This document shows positions 19,112 through 29,093 of a stretch of 40,738 bases of DNA, in pieces. Within the stretch, counting starts at the first letter, position 1. Every line of letters begins with the position of its first letter. A program made the position numbers and the translations under genes. The notes below the pieces were generated by a model. The model had not been told where the DNA came from. It did not search any database and saw nothing but the letters and a program-made list of their open reading frames with translations. Source of the DNA: Rhodospirillaceae bacterium (GTDB lineage: Bacteria > Pseudomonadota > Alphaproteobacteria > Rhodospirillales > JABHCV01); the NCBI GenBank assembly GCA_018671895.1, contig JABHGV010000092.1, forward strand, positions 1 through 40,738. Reading direction: 5' to 3'.

Positions 19112-19237
19112 TTAGAAGCCGGTGACGTACTTGTAAATGATGCTGGCGAACATGAATATGGCGATGGCAAACGCAATCGTGCCGATTGTTTTGTTGCTGA
19201 GCATGTTTTTGCGAGGTTCTGGATTGTTGTTCTGCAT
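19112..19237 (-). CDS. 41-aa single-pass membrane peptide of the oxidase locus
   Basis: Short ORF with a charged N-terminus (NNNPEPRKN) and one transmembrane helix (about residues 17-35, rich in Ile/Ala/Phe), ending YKYVTGF. It is analogous to the CoxF-type small proteins found in alphaproteobacterial cox operons, which also have a Pro/Glu/Arg-rich head and one helix. The stop codon abuts the ATG of the DUF420 gene (TAAATG), strong evidence of coupling. An AAGGACATTGA stretch upstream offers a ribosome-binding site. The function is unknown. Confidence 0.65.
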   Translation of the reverse strand: MQNNNPEPRKNMLSNKTIGTIAFAIAIFMFASIIYKYVTGF

Positions 19238-19296
19238 TATTCAATGTCCTTGAAAAGAGGCCGGACTATACCTGTGCCACGGGGGAAAGACGAGGC

Positions 19297-19337
19297 AAAA
19301 AAAGGCGGGAACCGCAATCAAACGGCCCCCGCCTTTT
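19297..19337 (-). terminator. Rho-independent terminator after coxC
   Basis: On the - strand the sequence reads AAAAGGCGGG, an 18-base loop, then CCCGCC followed by seven T. It lies 20 bases after the coxC stop and separates coxB-coxA-cox11-coxC from the peptide-DUF420-oxidase-like unit. The A-run on the other arm also lets it work on the + strand. Confidence 0.8.
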
Positions 19338-19356
19338 AATGTAAGCGAACAGTTGT

Positions 19357-20169
19357 CTAGTACTGGTAGCCGTAGCTGCCCCACCAGTAAATCCAGATGA
19401 ACAGGAAGACCCAGACTACATCAACGAAGTGCCAGTACCAGGCGGCTGCTTCGAAACCGACGTGCTGCTTAGGCGTGAAGTGTCCCGAGCTGGCCCGCAG
19501 ATAGTTCACGGTCAGGAAACAGGCTCCGACGAAAACGTGGAAGCCGTGGAAACCGGTGGCCAGATAGAAGGTCGACGGATAGATGCCGTCCGTAATGCCG
19601 AACATGGCTTCGGAATATTCATAAGCCTGCAGGCCGATAAACAGGAAGCCCAGCGCAACGGTCATCAGCAGGCCAAGACGCAGCTTGCTGTAGTCGCCTT
19701 TTTGCAGGGCGTGGTGGGCCCAGGTCAGCGTGACGCCGGAGCTCAGCAGGATAATGGTGTTGTAGAAGGGCAGGCTCCAAGTGTGCAACGGAACGATGCC
19801 TTCGGGCGGCCATGTTTCATGAGCGAGAGAACTGAGGGCCGGAACGCTGCTGTGGAAGTAGGCCCAGAAGAAGGCAACGAAGAACATCACTTCAGAGGCG
19901 ATGAACAGGATCATGCCGACACGCAGACCATGCTGCACGACGGGCGTGTGGTCTTCGCCGTTCTGGGCTTCTTTGACGACATCGCGCCACCAGCCAAACA
20001 TGCAGTACAGAACGATCGCCAGTCCGGCCAGGAAGCCATACAACGGGCCTTCCTGCATGTACCAGATACCACCGACGGCCATGACGAAGGCACCGATTGT
20101 GCCAACAATCGGCCAGCCGCTCGGCTCAACCATGTGAAAGGGGTGCTTCTTAACTTGTTCGCTCGACAT
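19357..20169 (-). CDS. coxC: Cytochrome c oxidase subunit III
   Basis: Seven-helix subunit of the aa3-type oxidase, involved in complex stability and proton uptake. Recognisable parts are HPFHMVEPSGWPIVG at the start, the WWRDVVKEAQ segment, MILFIASEVMFFVAFFWAYFHSS, TGFHGFHVFVG and the C-terminal AAWYWHFVDVVWVFLFIWIYWWG, the standard subunit III end. Length is 270 aa. It is last in the coxB-coxA-cox11-coxC run, 24 bases after cox11, and is followed by a clear terminator. Confidence 0.97.
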   Translation of the reverse strand: MSSEQVKKHPFHMVEPSGWPIVGTIGAFVMAVGGIWYMQEGPLYGFLAGLAIVLYCMFGWWRDVVKEAQNGEDHTPVVQHGLRVGMILFIASEVMFFVAFFWAYFHSSVPALSSLAHETWPPEGIVPLHTWSLPFYNTIILLSSGVTLTWAHHALQKGDYSKLRLGLLMTVALGFLFIGLQAYEYSEAMFGITDGIYPSTFYLATGFHGFHVFVGACFLTVNYLRASSGHFTPKQHVGFEAAAWYWHFVDVVWVFLFIWIYWWGSYGYQY

Positions 20170-20193
20170 CAGTGCTACTCCACTTGAATTAAC

Positions 20194-20817
20194 TTAAGTT
20201 CTTGAATCAATTTTCATTTTGGCCGCTGTTTGTGCGGCCTTTTTGGCTTGTGCCCGTTTGGCATCGTCCGGGTCCCTGTAGAAAGTATAAGACAGGGTAA
20301 TCGTGCGAAGGTCGCGGGCGTTGGGGTCGTTAAACATTTCAGGATCAACAAAGAAAGTCACAGGTAAAGACGCTTCTTCACCTGGCGCCAGTTTCTGCTC
20401 GGTAAAGCAGAAACATTCGACCTTGTTGAAATATTCCCCGGCCTTGTACGGCGTCACGTTGAATGTCGCGGTGCCAATGACGGTTTCATCGCTCGTGTTC
20501 ACGGCCGTGTAATGGGCCAGTGCTTCAGAACCGATGGGCAGGGTGATTTCCTTTTGTGCCGGCTTGAACTTCCAGGGCAGGGCCGAGTTGACATTGGAAT
20601 CGAAACGCACGGTGATCATCCGTTTTTCATCCGTCGCAACCGGATTTCCGGTAACGCTGGCAACACTTTCCACTCGGGATGTGGAGCCGCCGTATCCGGT
20701 GACCTGACAGAACAGCTGGTACAGAGGAACCGAGGCAAAAGCCAGCCCAACCATGCCGCCAGCGATGCCGAAAAGCACCATAGCGGTTTTTTTGTTACTG
20801 GTTTTGGGCTTGCTCAT
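20194..20817 (-). CDS. ctaG: Cytochrome c oxidase assembly protein CtaG/Cox11
   Basis: Copper chaperone that delivers Cu(I) to the CuB site of subunit I. One N-terminal helix (about residues 10-32) anchors a periplasmic beta domain. The copper-binding CFCF motif is seen in VECFCFTEQ, followed by the conserved PVTFFVDPEM and TLSYTFY. Length is 207 aa from the ATG at 20817. A TTG at 20829 is in frame but less likely. It sits between coxA and coxC. The heme O synthase gene (ctaB), often next to ctaG, is not in this operon. Confidence 0.95.
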   Translation of the reverse strand: MSKPKTSNKKTAMVLFGIAGGMVGLAFASVPLYQLFCQVTGYGGSTSRVESVASVTGNPVATDEKRMITVRFDSNVNSALPWKFKPAQKEITLPIGSEALAHYTAVNTSDETVIGTATFNVTPYKAGEYFNKVECFCFTEQKLAPGEEASLPVTFFVDPEMFNDPNARDLRTITLSYTFYRDPDDAKRAQAKKAAQTAAKMKIDSRT

Positions 20818-20846
20818 ACCTTGATCCAACTGTTGCCTAATGACCC

Positions 20847-23361
<2,515 letters not shown>

Positions 23362-23559
23362 TCGAACCGTTCCGATATAAAATTAAATCAATGACAATTG
23401 CGACCAGAATGTTTTGCTTCTTAGACTCGCTTTAACGAGACTATGGCTTGATTATTCCTAGTTGCTTCCCCGAGGGTGACTAACATGCGAAAGATCGAAT
23501 GAAAAGGCTTTTTTGAATGGCTCAGCACCACACTCGGGTATATCAAATGCTCTGTTTGA

Positions 23560-23600
23560 ATGCCTTCCCGTCGTTTGCCCGGCAGGTGAAATGAAGGCAT
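23560..23600 (+). promoter_or_regulatory. Inverted repeat covering the ribosome-binding site of the phosphatase gene
   Basis: ATGCCTTC (23560-23567) and GAAGGCAT (23593-23600) are perfect 8-base complements around a 25-base loop that itself contains TGCC/GGCA. The right arm includes the only Shine-Dalgarno candidate (GAAGG) for the start at 23610, so the folded RNA would hide it. Translational control is inferred. The rest of the 248-base divergent gap (23362-23609) shows another small hairpin (AGACTCG/CGAGACT around 23422) but no convincing promoter. Confidence 0.45.
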
Positions 23601-23609
23601 AGTGTCGTC

Positions 23610-25355
23610 ATGAAAAACGGTGACGTCATTCAAGATAGCGAAATAAAGGGCAAAGAAAGTATATCCGGGCACCTCGAACTGCTTTCGGATATGGGGCAGG
23701 ATTTTGCCACTTCGCTGGATATCGACGAGACCTTGCGCCATGGGTTGCAGCGAATCGCTGATTACGTCGGGGCCGAAGGCGGTGCGCTGTTCCTGCTTGA
23801 TGAAAGCGGCGAGATGCTGGAATGCACGGCTTGTGTCGGGCCGACGGAAATCGTCGGGCTGAAACTGGGCAGTTCAGAGGGCATTGTCGGACGTAGCGTT
23901 CAGGAAAATACCGGTGAAATCGTCCGAGACGTCTCCAAAGACCCCAATTTCAAGACCGAGGTCGATGCAGAAAGCGGCTTTACCACACGCTCCATCCTGT
24001 GTGCGCCCCTAAGCGTCAAGGACGAACGCATCGGCGCTATTGAACTGGTCAACAAGACCAGCGGTGATGGTTTGTTCGATGACAACGACCTGTTTTTCCT
24101 GCAATCGCTGGCCTCTTCGGCAGCTCTTGCCATCCTCAACGCGCGCATGGCCGAGGCCCTTGTCGAACAGGAAAGGGTCAAGCGCGAACTGGAACTGGCC
24201 GCTGAAATTCAACGCAGTCTTTTGCCTGATGAGAAAGGGGAGGAGTACCCTGTGCATGGTGTTAATTGCCCAGCGCGTACAGTTTCGGGCGATTTTTATG
24301 ATTATTTTCCACTGCCTGACGGTCGCATCTATTTCAATTTAGGCGATGTGTCGGGCAAGGGCATGAACGCCGCTTTGCTGATGGCGAAGACGGCGAGCCT
24401 GTTCCGGTGCTTGGGAAAAACCATCCACGACCCCGGACGCCTGTTGTCGCTGATTAACGATGAAATCTGCGAGACCGTCACCCGCGGCATGTTCGTGACC
24501 ATGCTGGGCGGCATTTACGATCCGAAGAAAGGCACCGTCAAACTGGCCAACGCCGGACACGAGCCACCGCTGTACCACGCCCGGGACGGCAGCTTTACAC
24601 CCCTGCCGGCCGAGGCCCCGCCGCTGGGCATATCGCCTTTGTTGACGGCAGGCGGCGGCATTCCGGTAACCGAGCTTGGTCTTGATGGCGGCAGTCTTTA
24701 TGTTTTCACCGATGGTGTTACCGAGGGCTATCTTGAAGACGGCAGTGAATTCGGCGCCGACGGCCTGATGACGCTGCTCACCGATATGGCCAGCGCCGCG
24801 GCCCCGGAGCGCCTGGCTGAGGTAAAGCGGCGCATAAACAGGGAAAACGTCGCGCTGAGGGATGACCTGACGTTGTTGGTAGTCGATGACGGTGTTTCGA
24901 TGGACGGGCGCGAGCAAATGGCCGGAGAGGCGGATATGAGCGACGACGAGACGATTCTGCACCTGCAGTTTCCGTCCCACCCGGATCGCCTGAAACTGGT
25001 CCGCAGCGCCGTTTTCGACACCTCTATTCACAGCGGCTGCAGCGACCCCATTGCGCGCGACATCGTCATTGCCGTCGACGAGGCATGTCAAAACATCATT
25101 CGTCATGCCTACAAAGGCTCACCCGACGGCGAGGTCGTTCTCGATATTTGCCGGGAAGGCGCTAATCTGGTGCTCAATCTGCGCGATTACGCCGACAAGG
25201 TGGATGTATCGAAAATCAAACCGCGCGATCTGGACGACATCAGGCCCGGCGGGCTTGGCACCCACTTTATCCGCGAGGTGATGGACGAAGTCACATTCCT
25301 GGACCCGCCAGAGGGCGAAGGAAATCTTCTTCGAATGGTCAAACAAATCGCTTAG
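23610..25355 (+). CDS. GAF-PP2C(SpoIIE)-HATPase partner-switching regulator
   Basis: Three-domain signalling protein of 581 aa. A GAF sensor (about residues 25-185) is followed by a short coiled linker and a PP2C-type SpoIIE phosphatase (about 200-430). The phosphatase has the metal-binding SGDFYDYF, GDVSGKGMNAALLMAK, FTDGVTEG and DDLTLLVVDD motifs. The C-terminal GHKL ATPase/anti-sigma kinase domain (about 450-580) has the N-box DEACQNIIRHAY and G-box GGLGTHFI. Such proteins both phosphorylate (RsbW/SpoIIAB-like) and dephosphorylate STAS partners. The STAS gene follows at 37 bases, so it is the likely substrate. No sigma factor gene is nearby; the lipid transporter follows instead. The soluble sequence has no transmembrane helix. 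Confidence 0.88.
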   Translation: MKNGDVIQDSEIKGKESISGHLELLSDMGQDFATSLDIDETLRHGLQRIADYVGAEGGALFLLDESGEMLECTACVGPTEIVGLKLGSSEGIVGRSVQENTGEIVRDVSKDPNFKTEVDAESGFTTRSILCAPLSVKDERIGAIELVNKTSGDGLFDDNDLFFLQSLASSAALAILNARMAEALVEQERVKRELELAAEIQRSLLPDEKGEEYPVHGVNCPARTVSGDFYDYFPLPDGRIYFNLGDVSGKGMNAALLMAKTASLFRCLGKTIHDPGRLLSLINDEICETVTRGMFVTMLGGIYDPKKGTVKLANAGHEPPLYHARDGSFTPLPAEAPPLGISPLLTAGGGIPVTELGLDGGSLYVFTDGVTEGYLEDGSEFGADGLMTLLTDMASAAAPERLAEVKRRINRENVALRDDLTLLVVDDGVSMDGREQMAGEADMSDDETILHLQFPSHPDRLKLVRSAVFDTSIHSGCSDPIARDIVIAVDEACQNIIRHAYKGSPDGEVVLDICREGANLVLNLRDYADKVDVSKIKPRDLDDIRPGGLGTHFIREVMDEVTFLDPPEGEGNLLRMVKQIA

Positions 25356-25392
25356 AACAGAAACATCTGGGAATGAAGGTCGGACACGAAAA

Positions 25393-25725
25393 ATGAAACA
25401 CGAAGTCAATGAACAGGGCGGAGCCGTTGTTGTCGGTTTCGAAGGAGACGTGGATCTTCAATCCTCGCCAGACGCCAGAAAGATCATGCTTGAATGCGTC
25501 GAGCGCAAGATGCCCATTCTGATCGACCTGTCGAAGGTCGAATACATCGACTCATCGGGCATTGCGTCCCTGGTCGAATGCCTGCAAACGGCACGAAAAT
25601 CGGGCAGCGATCTGGTGCTGGTGGCGGTGAGTGAGTCGGCGCTTCGGGTTCTGGAGTTGGCGCGTCTGGATAAAGTCTTTACCATTTGCGATACCATCGA
25701 GGACGGTCTGGCAAAAGTCGGATAG
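25393..25725 (+). CDS. STAS domain protein (anti-sigma factor antagonist or MlaB-like)
   Basis: Single STAS domain of 110 aa. The motif YIDSSGIASL contains Ser55, which aligns with the phosphorylated serine of SpoIIAA/RsbV. The preceding Asp and following Gly are intact, so it can be a phospho-switch protein. Its position between the phosphatase/kinase gene and mlaE allows two roles. It may be the target of the upstream regulator, or it may act like MlaB, the STAS subunit that binds the MlaF ATPase in E. coli. The two roles are not exclusive. It is 24 bases upstream of mlaE. Confidence 0.85.
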   Translation: MKHEVNEQGGAVVVGFEGDVDLQSSPDARKIMLECVERKMPILIDLSKVEYIDSSGIASLVECLQTARKSGSDLVLVAVSESALRVLELARLDKVFTICDTIEDGLAKVG

Positions 25726-25749
25726 TGAATTTCGATTTCTGGGGTTGGG

Positions 25750-26568
25750 ATGCAGTTCAAAGACCTGAAAGAACAGGCAGAAAACTATGCTGAAAAAATC
25801 GGCAAGCTGACCGTTGTCGGCGTCGAGGAAATCGGCAATGGCGGTGTGCTAGTCGCCGAGAGCATGTATTGGCTGATCTTCGGGGCCAGCCTGAAACAAC
25901 CGGTGCGACCATCGGCCGTCGTCGTGCAGATGGTTGAAATCGGCATCAAGGCCATTCCCATTGTTGCCATGCTGGCCGGTGCCATCGGTGCCATGCTGGC
26001 CATTCAAAGTATTTATATGCTGAGCATCTTCGGGGCCGAGTCCCAGGTCGCCTATGGCGTCGCCTTTTCGGTGGTGCGCGAATTTGCACCGTTGATTACC
26101 GGCATTCTGGTCGCCGGTCGGTCCGGCTCCGCACTGGCGGCGCGCTTGGGCACCATGAAAATCAGCCAGGAAATTGATGCGCTCAAGGTCATGGGGATTA
26201 ACCCGGTGCGGTTCCTGGTCGTACCTGCATTGCTGGCGATGCTGATTATGGTGCCGGCCTTGACCATGCTGAACGGCATGATCGGGCTGTTGTGCGCCGG
26301 ATTGTATATTAATGCCGACCTGGGCGTCAGCCTGGCGGCCTATGGCGAACAATTGATCGATATCCTGTCCATCGACGATGTCATGCACGGCATCGGCAAA
26401 AGCGCCATCTTCGCGGTTCTGATCGCCGTTATCGGGGTCGTCAACGGGGCCTCGGTCACCGGTGGTGCCGAAGGCGTCGGCAAGGTAACGACACGTTCCG
26501 TGGTGCAAGCCATTTCGGCAATTATTGTCACCGACATGATATTCGCGTTCATCGCGACACGCGGATAA
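25750..26568 (+). CDS. mlaE: MlaE family lipid ABC transporter permease
   Basis: Inner-membrane permease subunit of an Mla-type ABC transporter that moves phospholipids between inner and outer membranes. At 272 aa it has five to six predicted helices and the family segments VVREFAPLITGILVAGRSGSALAARLGTM and EIDALKVMGINPVRFLVVPALLA. These form the elbow/coupling region contacting the ATPase. GGGG before the ATG serves as ribosome-binding site. It forms an operon with the MlaF-, MlaD- and lipoprotein-encoding genes, with gaps from 13 bases to overlap. Confidence 0.93.
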   Translation: MQFKDLKEQAENYAEKIGKLTVVGVEEIGNGGVLVAESMYWLIFGASLKQPVRPSAVVVQMVEIGIKAIPIVAMLAGAIGAMLAIQSIYMLSIFGAESQVAYGVAFSVVREFAPLITGILVAGRSGSALAARLGTMKISQEIDALKVMGINPVRFLVVPALLAMLIMVPALTMLNGMIGLLCAGLYINADLGVSLAAYGEQLIDILSIDDVMHGIGKSAIFAVLIAVIGVVNGASVTGGAEGVGKVTTRSVVQAISAIIVTDMIFAFIATRG

Positions 26569-26581
26569 AGGGGATAAGCGA

Positions 26582-27421
26582 ATGACCGCCGATGAAACCG
26601 ACCAGCCAAAGACCGTGATCGAGGTCGAAAACCTCGTCACCCACTATGGCCCCCGCAAAATTCTGGATGGCGTCAGCATGAACGTCCAGGAAGGCGAGGT
26701 CATGGTCATCATGGGCGGCAGTGGATCGGGCAAAAGTACGCTGCTCAGGTTCCTGATGGCGCTTGAACGCCAGACGTCGGGTACCATCAAGCTGTTGGGA
26801 AACGACATTGAAGAACTGAGCCAGCAGGAAATGTTCAAATTGCGCAAGAAAATCGGCGTCGCCTTTCAGGGCGGGGCGCTGTTTTCATCGATGACGGTCG
26901 GCGAGAACATCATGTTGCCGCTCTATGAACATGCCGACCTTGATATGATGACCATGGAAATCATGGCGCGCATGAAGCTGGAGGTCGTCGACCTTGCCGG
27001 GTTCGAAGATTTGATGCCGTCGGAACTGTCGGGTGGCATGATCAAGCGCGCGGCTTTTGCCCGCGCCGTTATCATGGACCCGCTGCTGCTGTTTTGCGAC
27101 GAGCCATCGGCCGGGCTGGACCCGGTTGTCGCCTCGGCCCTGGATGACTTGATTTTGAAATTACGCGATGCCATGCGTATGACCGTCGTCGTCGTCACCC
27201 ATGAACTGGAAAGCGTGTTCAAGATCGCCGACCGGGTAACGGTGCTGGATCGTGGTCATATCCTGTTTATCGGTACCGTTGATGAATTGCGTGCGTCGAA
27301 AAGCGAGCGTATACAGAACCTTCTCAACCGTCGCCCTGAAGACGACAACATCGACCCGGACGAATATCTGCGCCGGCTGACAGGCGAGGCTGAGGACATT
27401 GGGGGAGGCGCGACCTTATGA
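26582..27421 (+). CDS. mlaF: MlaF family ABC transporter ATP-binding protein
   Basis: Cytoplasmic ATPase that drives the MlaE permease. It shows Walker A GGSGSGKST (about residues 50-58), the Q-loop AFQGGALFSSMT, the signature LSGGM, Walker B LLFCDEPSAGLDP and the H-loop VVTHELES. Length is 279 aa. The extra C-terminal part (RPEDDNIDPDEYLRRLTG) is longer than a minimal ATPase; in E. coli the MlaF tail contacts the partner subunit and MlaB. Its stop overlaps the next start (ATGA), showing translational coupling. Confidence 0.95.
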   Translation: MTADETDQPKTVIEVENLVTHYGPRKILDGVSMNVQEGEVMVIMGGSGSGKSTLLRFLMALERQTSGTIKLLGNDIEELSQQEMFKLRKKIGVAFQGGALFSSMTVGENIMLPLYEHADLDMMTMEIMARMKLEVVDLAGFEDLMPSELSGGMIKRAAFARAVIMDPLLLFCDEPSAGLDPVVASALDDLILKLRDAMRMTVVVVTHELESVFKIADRVTVLDRGHILFIGTVDELRASKSERIQNLLNRRPEDDNIDPDEYLRRLTGEAEDIGGGATL

Positions 27422-28347
27422 GGAATAACAAGCTCAACTACGTGATTGTCGGAACATTTGTGTTGGCCATGCTGGTCGGCCTGATTATGTCCGTTGTCAT
27501 GTTGACAGGGCGGACCGGGTCCACGGATTCATACTATGCGATCTACAATAACGTCACCGGCGTCAAATTCGGCACCCAGGTGATGTATGAAGGCTATCCG
27601 ATCGGGCAAGTCGACGAAGTGACGCCTGTCGTCGGGGCCGGAAAAATGAGCTTCCGGGTTGATTTCTCTATTATCGAGGGCTGGCGTCTGCCCAACGACA
27701 GTGTGGCCAATATCGCCGCGCCGGGTTTGTTGTCGGCAATCACGATAAGCATTTCAGCCGGACAAAGCGCCGATACGCTGAAGCCGGGGGCGGAAATTGA
27801 CGGCGAGGAAAACGCCGACATGTTCGCCGTCGTCAGTCAGGTCGCCGACGATCTGCGCCCGCTGATGAAAACCATCGACGGCACCGTCGGCAGTTTCGGC
27901 AAGTTGCTGGAAACGGACATCACCGAAATGGTTTCCGACCTTGCCCAACGGGCCCCCAGGATCGCCGACAACATCGAAGACTTCACCGGTAAGATCAACC
28001 AGAGCAGCGACCAGTTGATGGCCCTGCTGACGCCTGAAAACAGGGAAAAGATCGAGGCCATGATCAGCAATCTGGATGTGGCGGCGACAAACTTTACCGA
28101 ACTGTCGGGAAATCTGGACGGGCTGGTCAAGGAACTGGACGCTCTGGTCGTCGACAACAAGGGCAATATCGACAAGTCCATGGTCGACTTGCGCTATGTG
28201 GCGGATTCTGTGGCCCGCCATATCGATTCCCTGAACCAGAATATGGAAGCGACGGCGCGCAACATGTACGAGTTCAGCCGCCAGATCAGACAAAATCCGG
28301 GATTGTTGCTGGGTGGAACGCCGCCCCGTGACGAGGCGCGGCAATGA
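27418..28347 (+). CDS. mlaD: MlaD family MCE-domain protein
   Basis: Periplasmic lipid-binding subunit anchored by one N-terminal helix (about residues 7-28). A single MCE domain follows (about 38-115, with YAIYNNVTGVKFGTQVMYEGYPIGQV). The remaining part (about 130-290) is largely helical and coiled-coil-like, with repeated Asp/Leu/Ile heptad patterns. That is longer than in E. coli MlaD (183 aa) and could build a longer tunnel across the periplasm. It overlaps the mlaF stop by 4 bases. Length is 309 aa. Confidence 0.92.
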   Translation: MRNNKLNYVIVGTFVLAMLVGLIMSVVMLTGRTGSTDSYYAIYNNVTGVKFGTQVMYEGYPIGQVDEVTPVVGAGKMSFRVDFSIIEGWRLPNDSVANIAAPGLLSAITISISAGQSADTLKPGAEIDGEENADMFAVVSQVADDLRPLMKTIDGTVGSFGKLLETDITEMVSDLAQRAPRIADNIEDFTGKINQSSDQLMALLTPENREKIEAMISNLDVAATNFTELSGNLDGLVKELDALVVDNKGNIDKSMVDLRYVADSVARHIDSLNQNMEATARNMYEFSRQIRQNPGLLLGGTPPRDEARQ

Positions 28348-28364
28348 TAAAGGGGGATATTGCA

Positions 28365-28964
28365 GTGAACCTGAAAACAATCTTTTCGGCCCTGACGGTC
28401 GTTGTCGCCTTGTCGGTCGCCGGTTGTTCGCAACCGCCGGTACCGAAAGACAATTATTACCGCTTGCAGGTCGCAACTCCGCAAGCAGCACCCGCGCCTA
28501 TCTTTAAAGGCGTTATCGAGGTCAGCCGCTTCGTCGCCGATGGCCTGACCGCCAGTCGCCCTATCGCCTATAGCAAGGCCGATAGCCCGCATCAGCTGAA
28601 TGCGTATCATTATCATTTCTGGACCGAACCGCCGGTCGTCATGCTGCGCGACCAGTTGGTCGATTTCCTGCGCGCCGCCAACGCAGCCGATTTGATCGTG
28701 ACGCCGGAAATCAGGTCCACCGTCGATTATGTTCTGACCGCCAAGATCAAACGGCTGGAAAAAATCGCCGGTTCATCGTCCAGCGCCGTTGTTGAACTGG
28801 AACTGGGGTTGCAGGACAACCACAAGGACCGGGTCGTGCACTTAAAGACCTATCGGGTCGAAACCACGGCGAAATCCAGTTCCGTTGCCGATGCCGTCGT
28901 CGCGCTCAACAAGGCGCTTGGCAGCGCCTATACCCTTTTCGTCGAAGACCTGAAGAAACTCTAG
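28365..28964 (+). CDS. ABC-type transport auxiliary lipoprotein (PqiC/DUF330-like)
   Basis: Outer-membrane-type lipoprotein, 199 aa. The signal peptide ends in the lipobox LSVAGC, so the mature protein starts at Cys21. The mature part begins with YYRL, then IEVSRFVADGLTASRPIAY and a segment near WTEPPVVMLRDQLVDFLR, matching the auxiliary lipoprotein family that accompanies MCE transporters (PqiC/YmbA). I chose GTG at 28365 because AGGGGG lies at ideal distance and it gives a normal signal peptide. The ATG at 28344, overlapping the mlaD stop, is the alternative. It replaces the MlaC/MlaA-type partners seen in E. coli, neither of which is encoded here. Confidence 0.8.
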   Translation: MNLKTIFSALTVVVALSVAGCSQPPVPKDNYYRLQVATPQAAPAPIFKGVIEVSRFVADGLTASRPIAYSKADSPHQLNAYHYHFWTEPPVVMLRDQLVDFLRAANAADLIVTPEIRSTVDYVLTAKIKRLEKIAGSSSSAVVELELGLQDNHKDRVVHLKTYRVETTAKSSSVADAVVALNKALGSAYTLFVEDLKKL

Positions 28965-28994
28965 ACGTTATTCCACGCGGCCCCTCCTTTCGCT

Positions 28995-29024
28995 TTCAAC
29001 ACCTTGATTTCGGCTGGTGTTGAA
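28995..29024 (+). terminator. Hairpin after the Mla operon, possible terminator
   Basis: TTCAACACC (28995-29003) and GGTGTTGAA (29016-29024) form a perfect 9-bp stem with a 12-base loop, 30 bases after the lipoprotein stop. Only TTTG follows, so the T-run is short and termination is plausible but weak. Confidence 0.45.
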
Positions 29025-29093
29025 TTTGAGCAGAGCACCACTTTGCCTTAGGGTGTAAGTGGAGCAATATTCAATGAAAGGGTGCGCCACCGC

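Noticed and set aside
19429-20187. 252-codon open frame on the + strand opposite coxC
   Set aside because: Shadow of coxC, low-complexity Gln/Asp/Gly composition.
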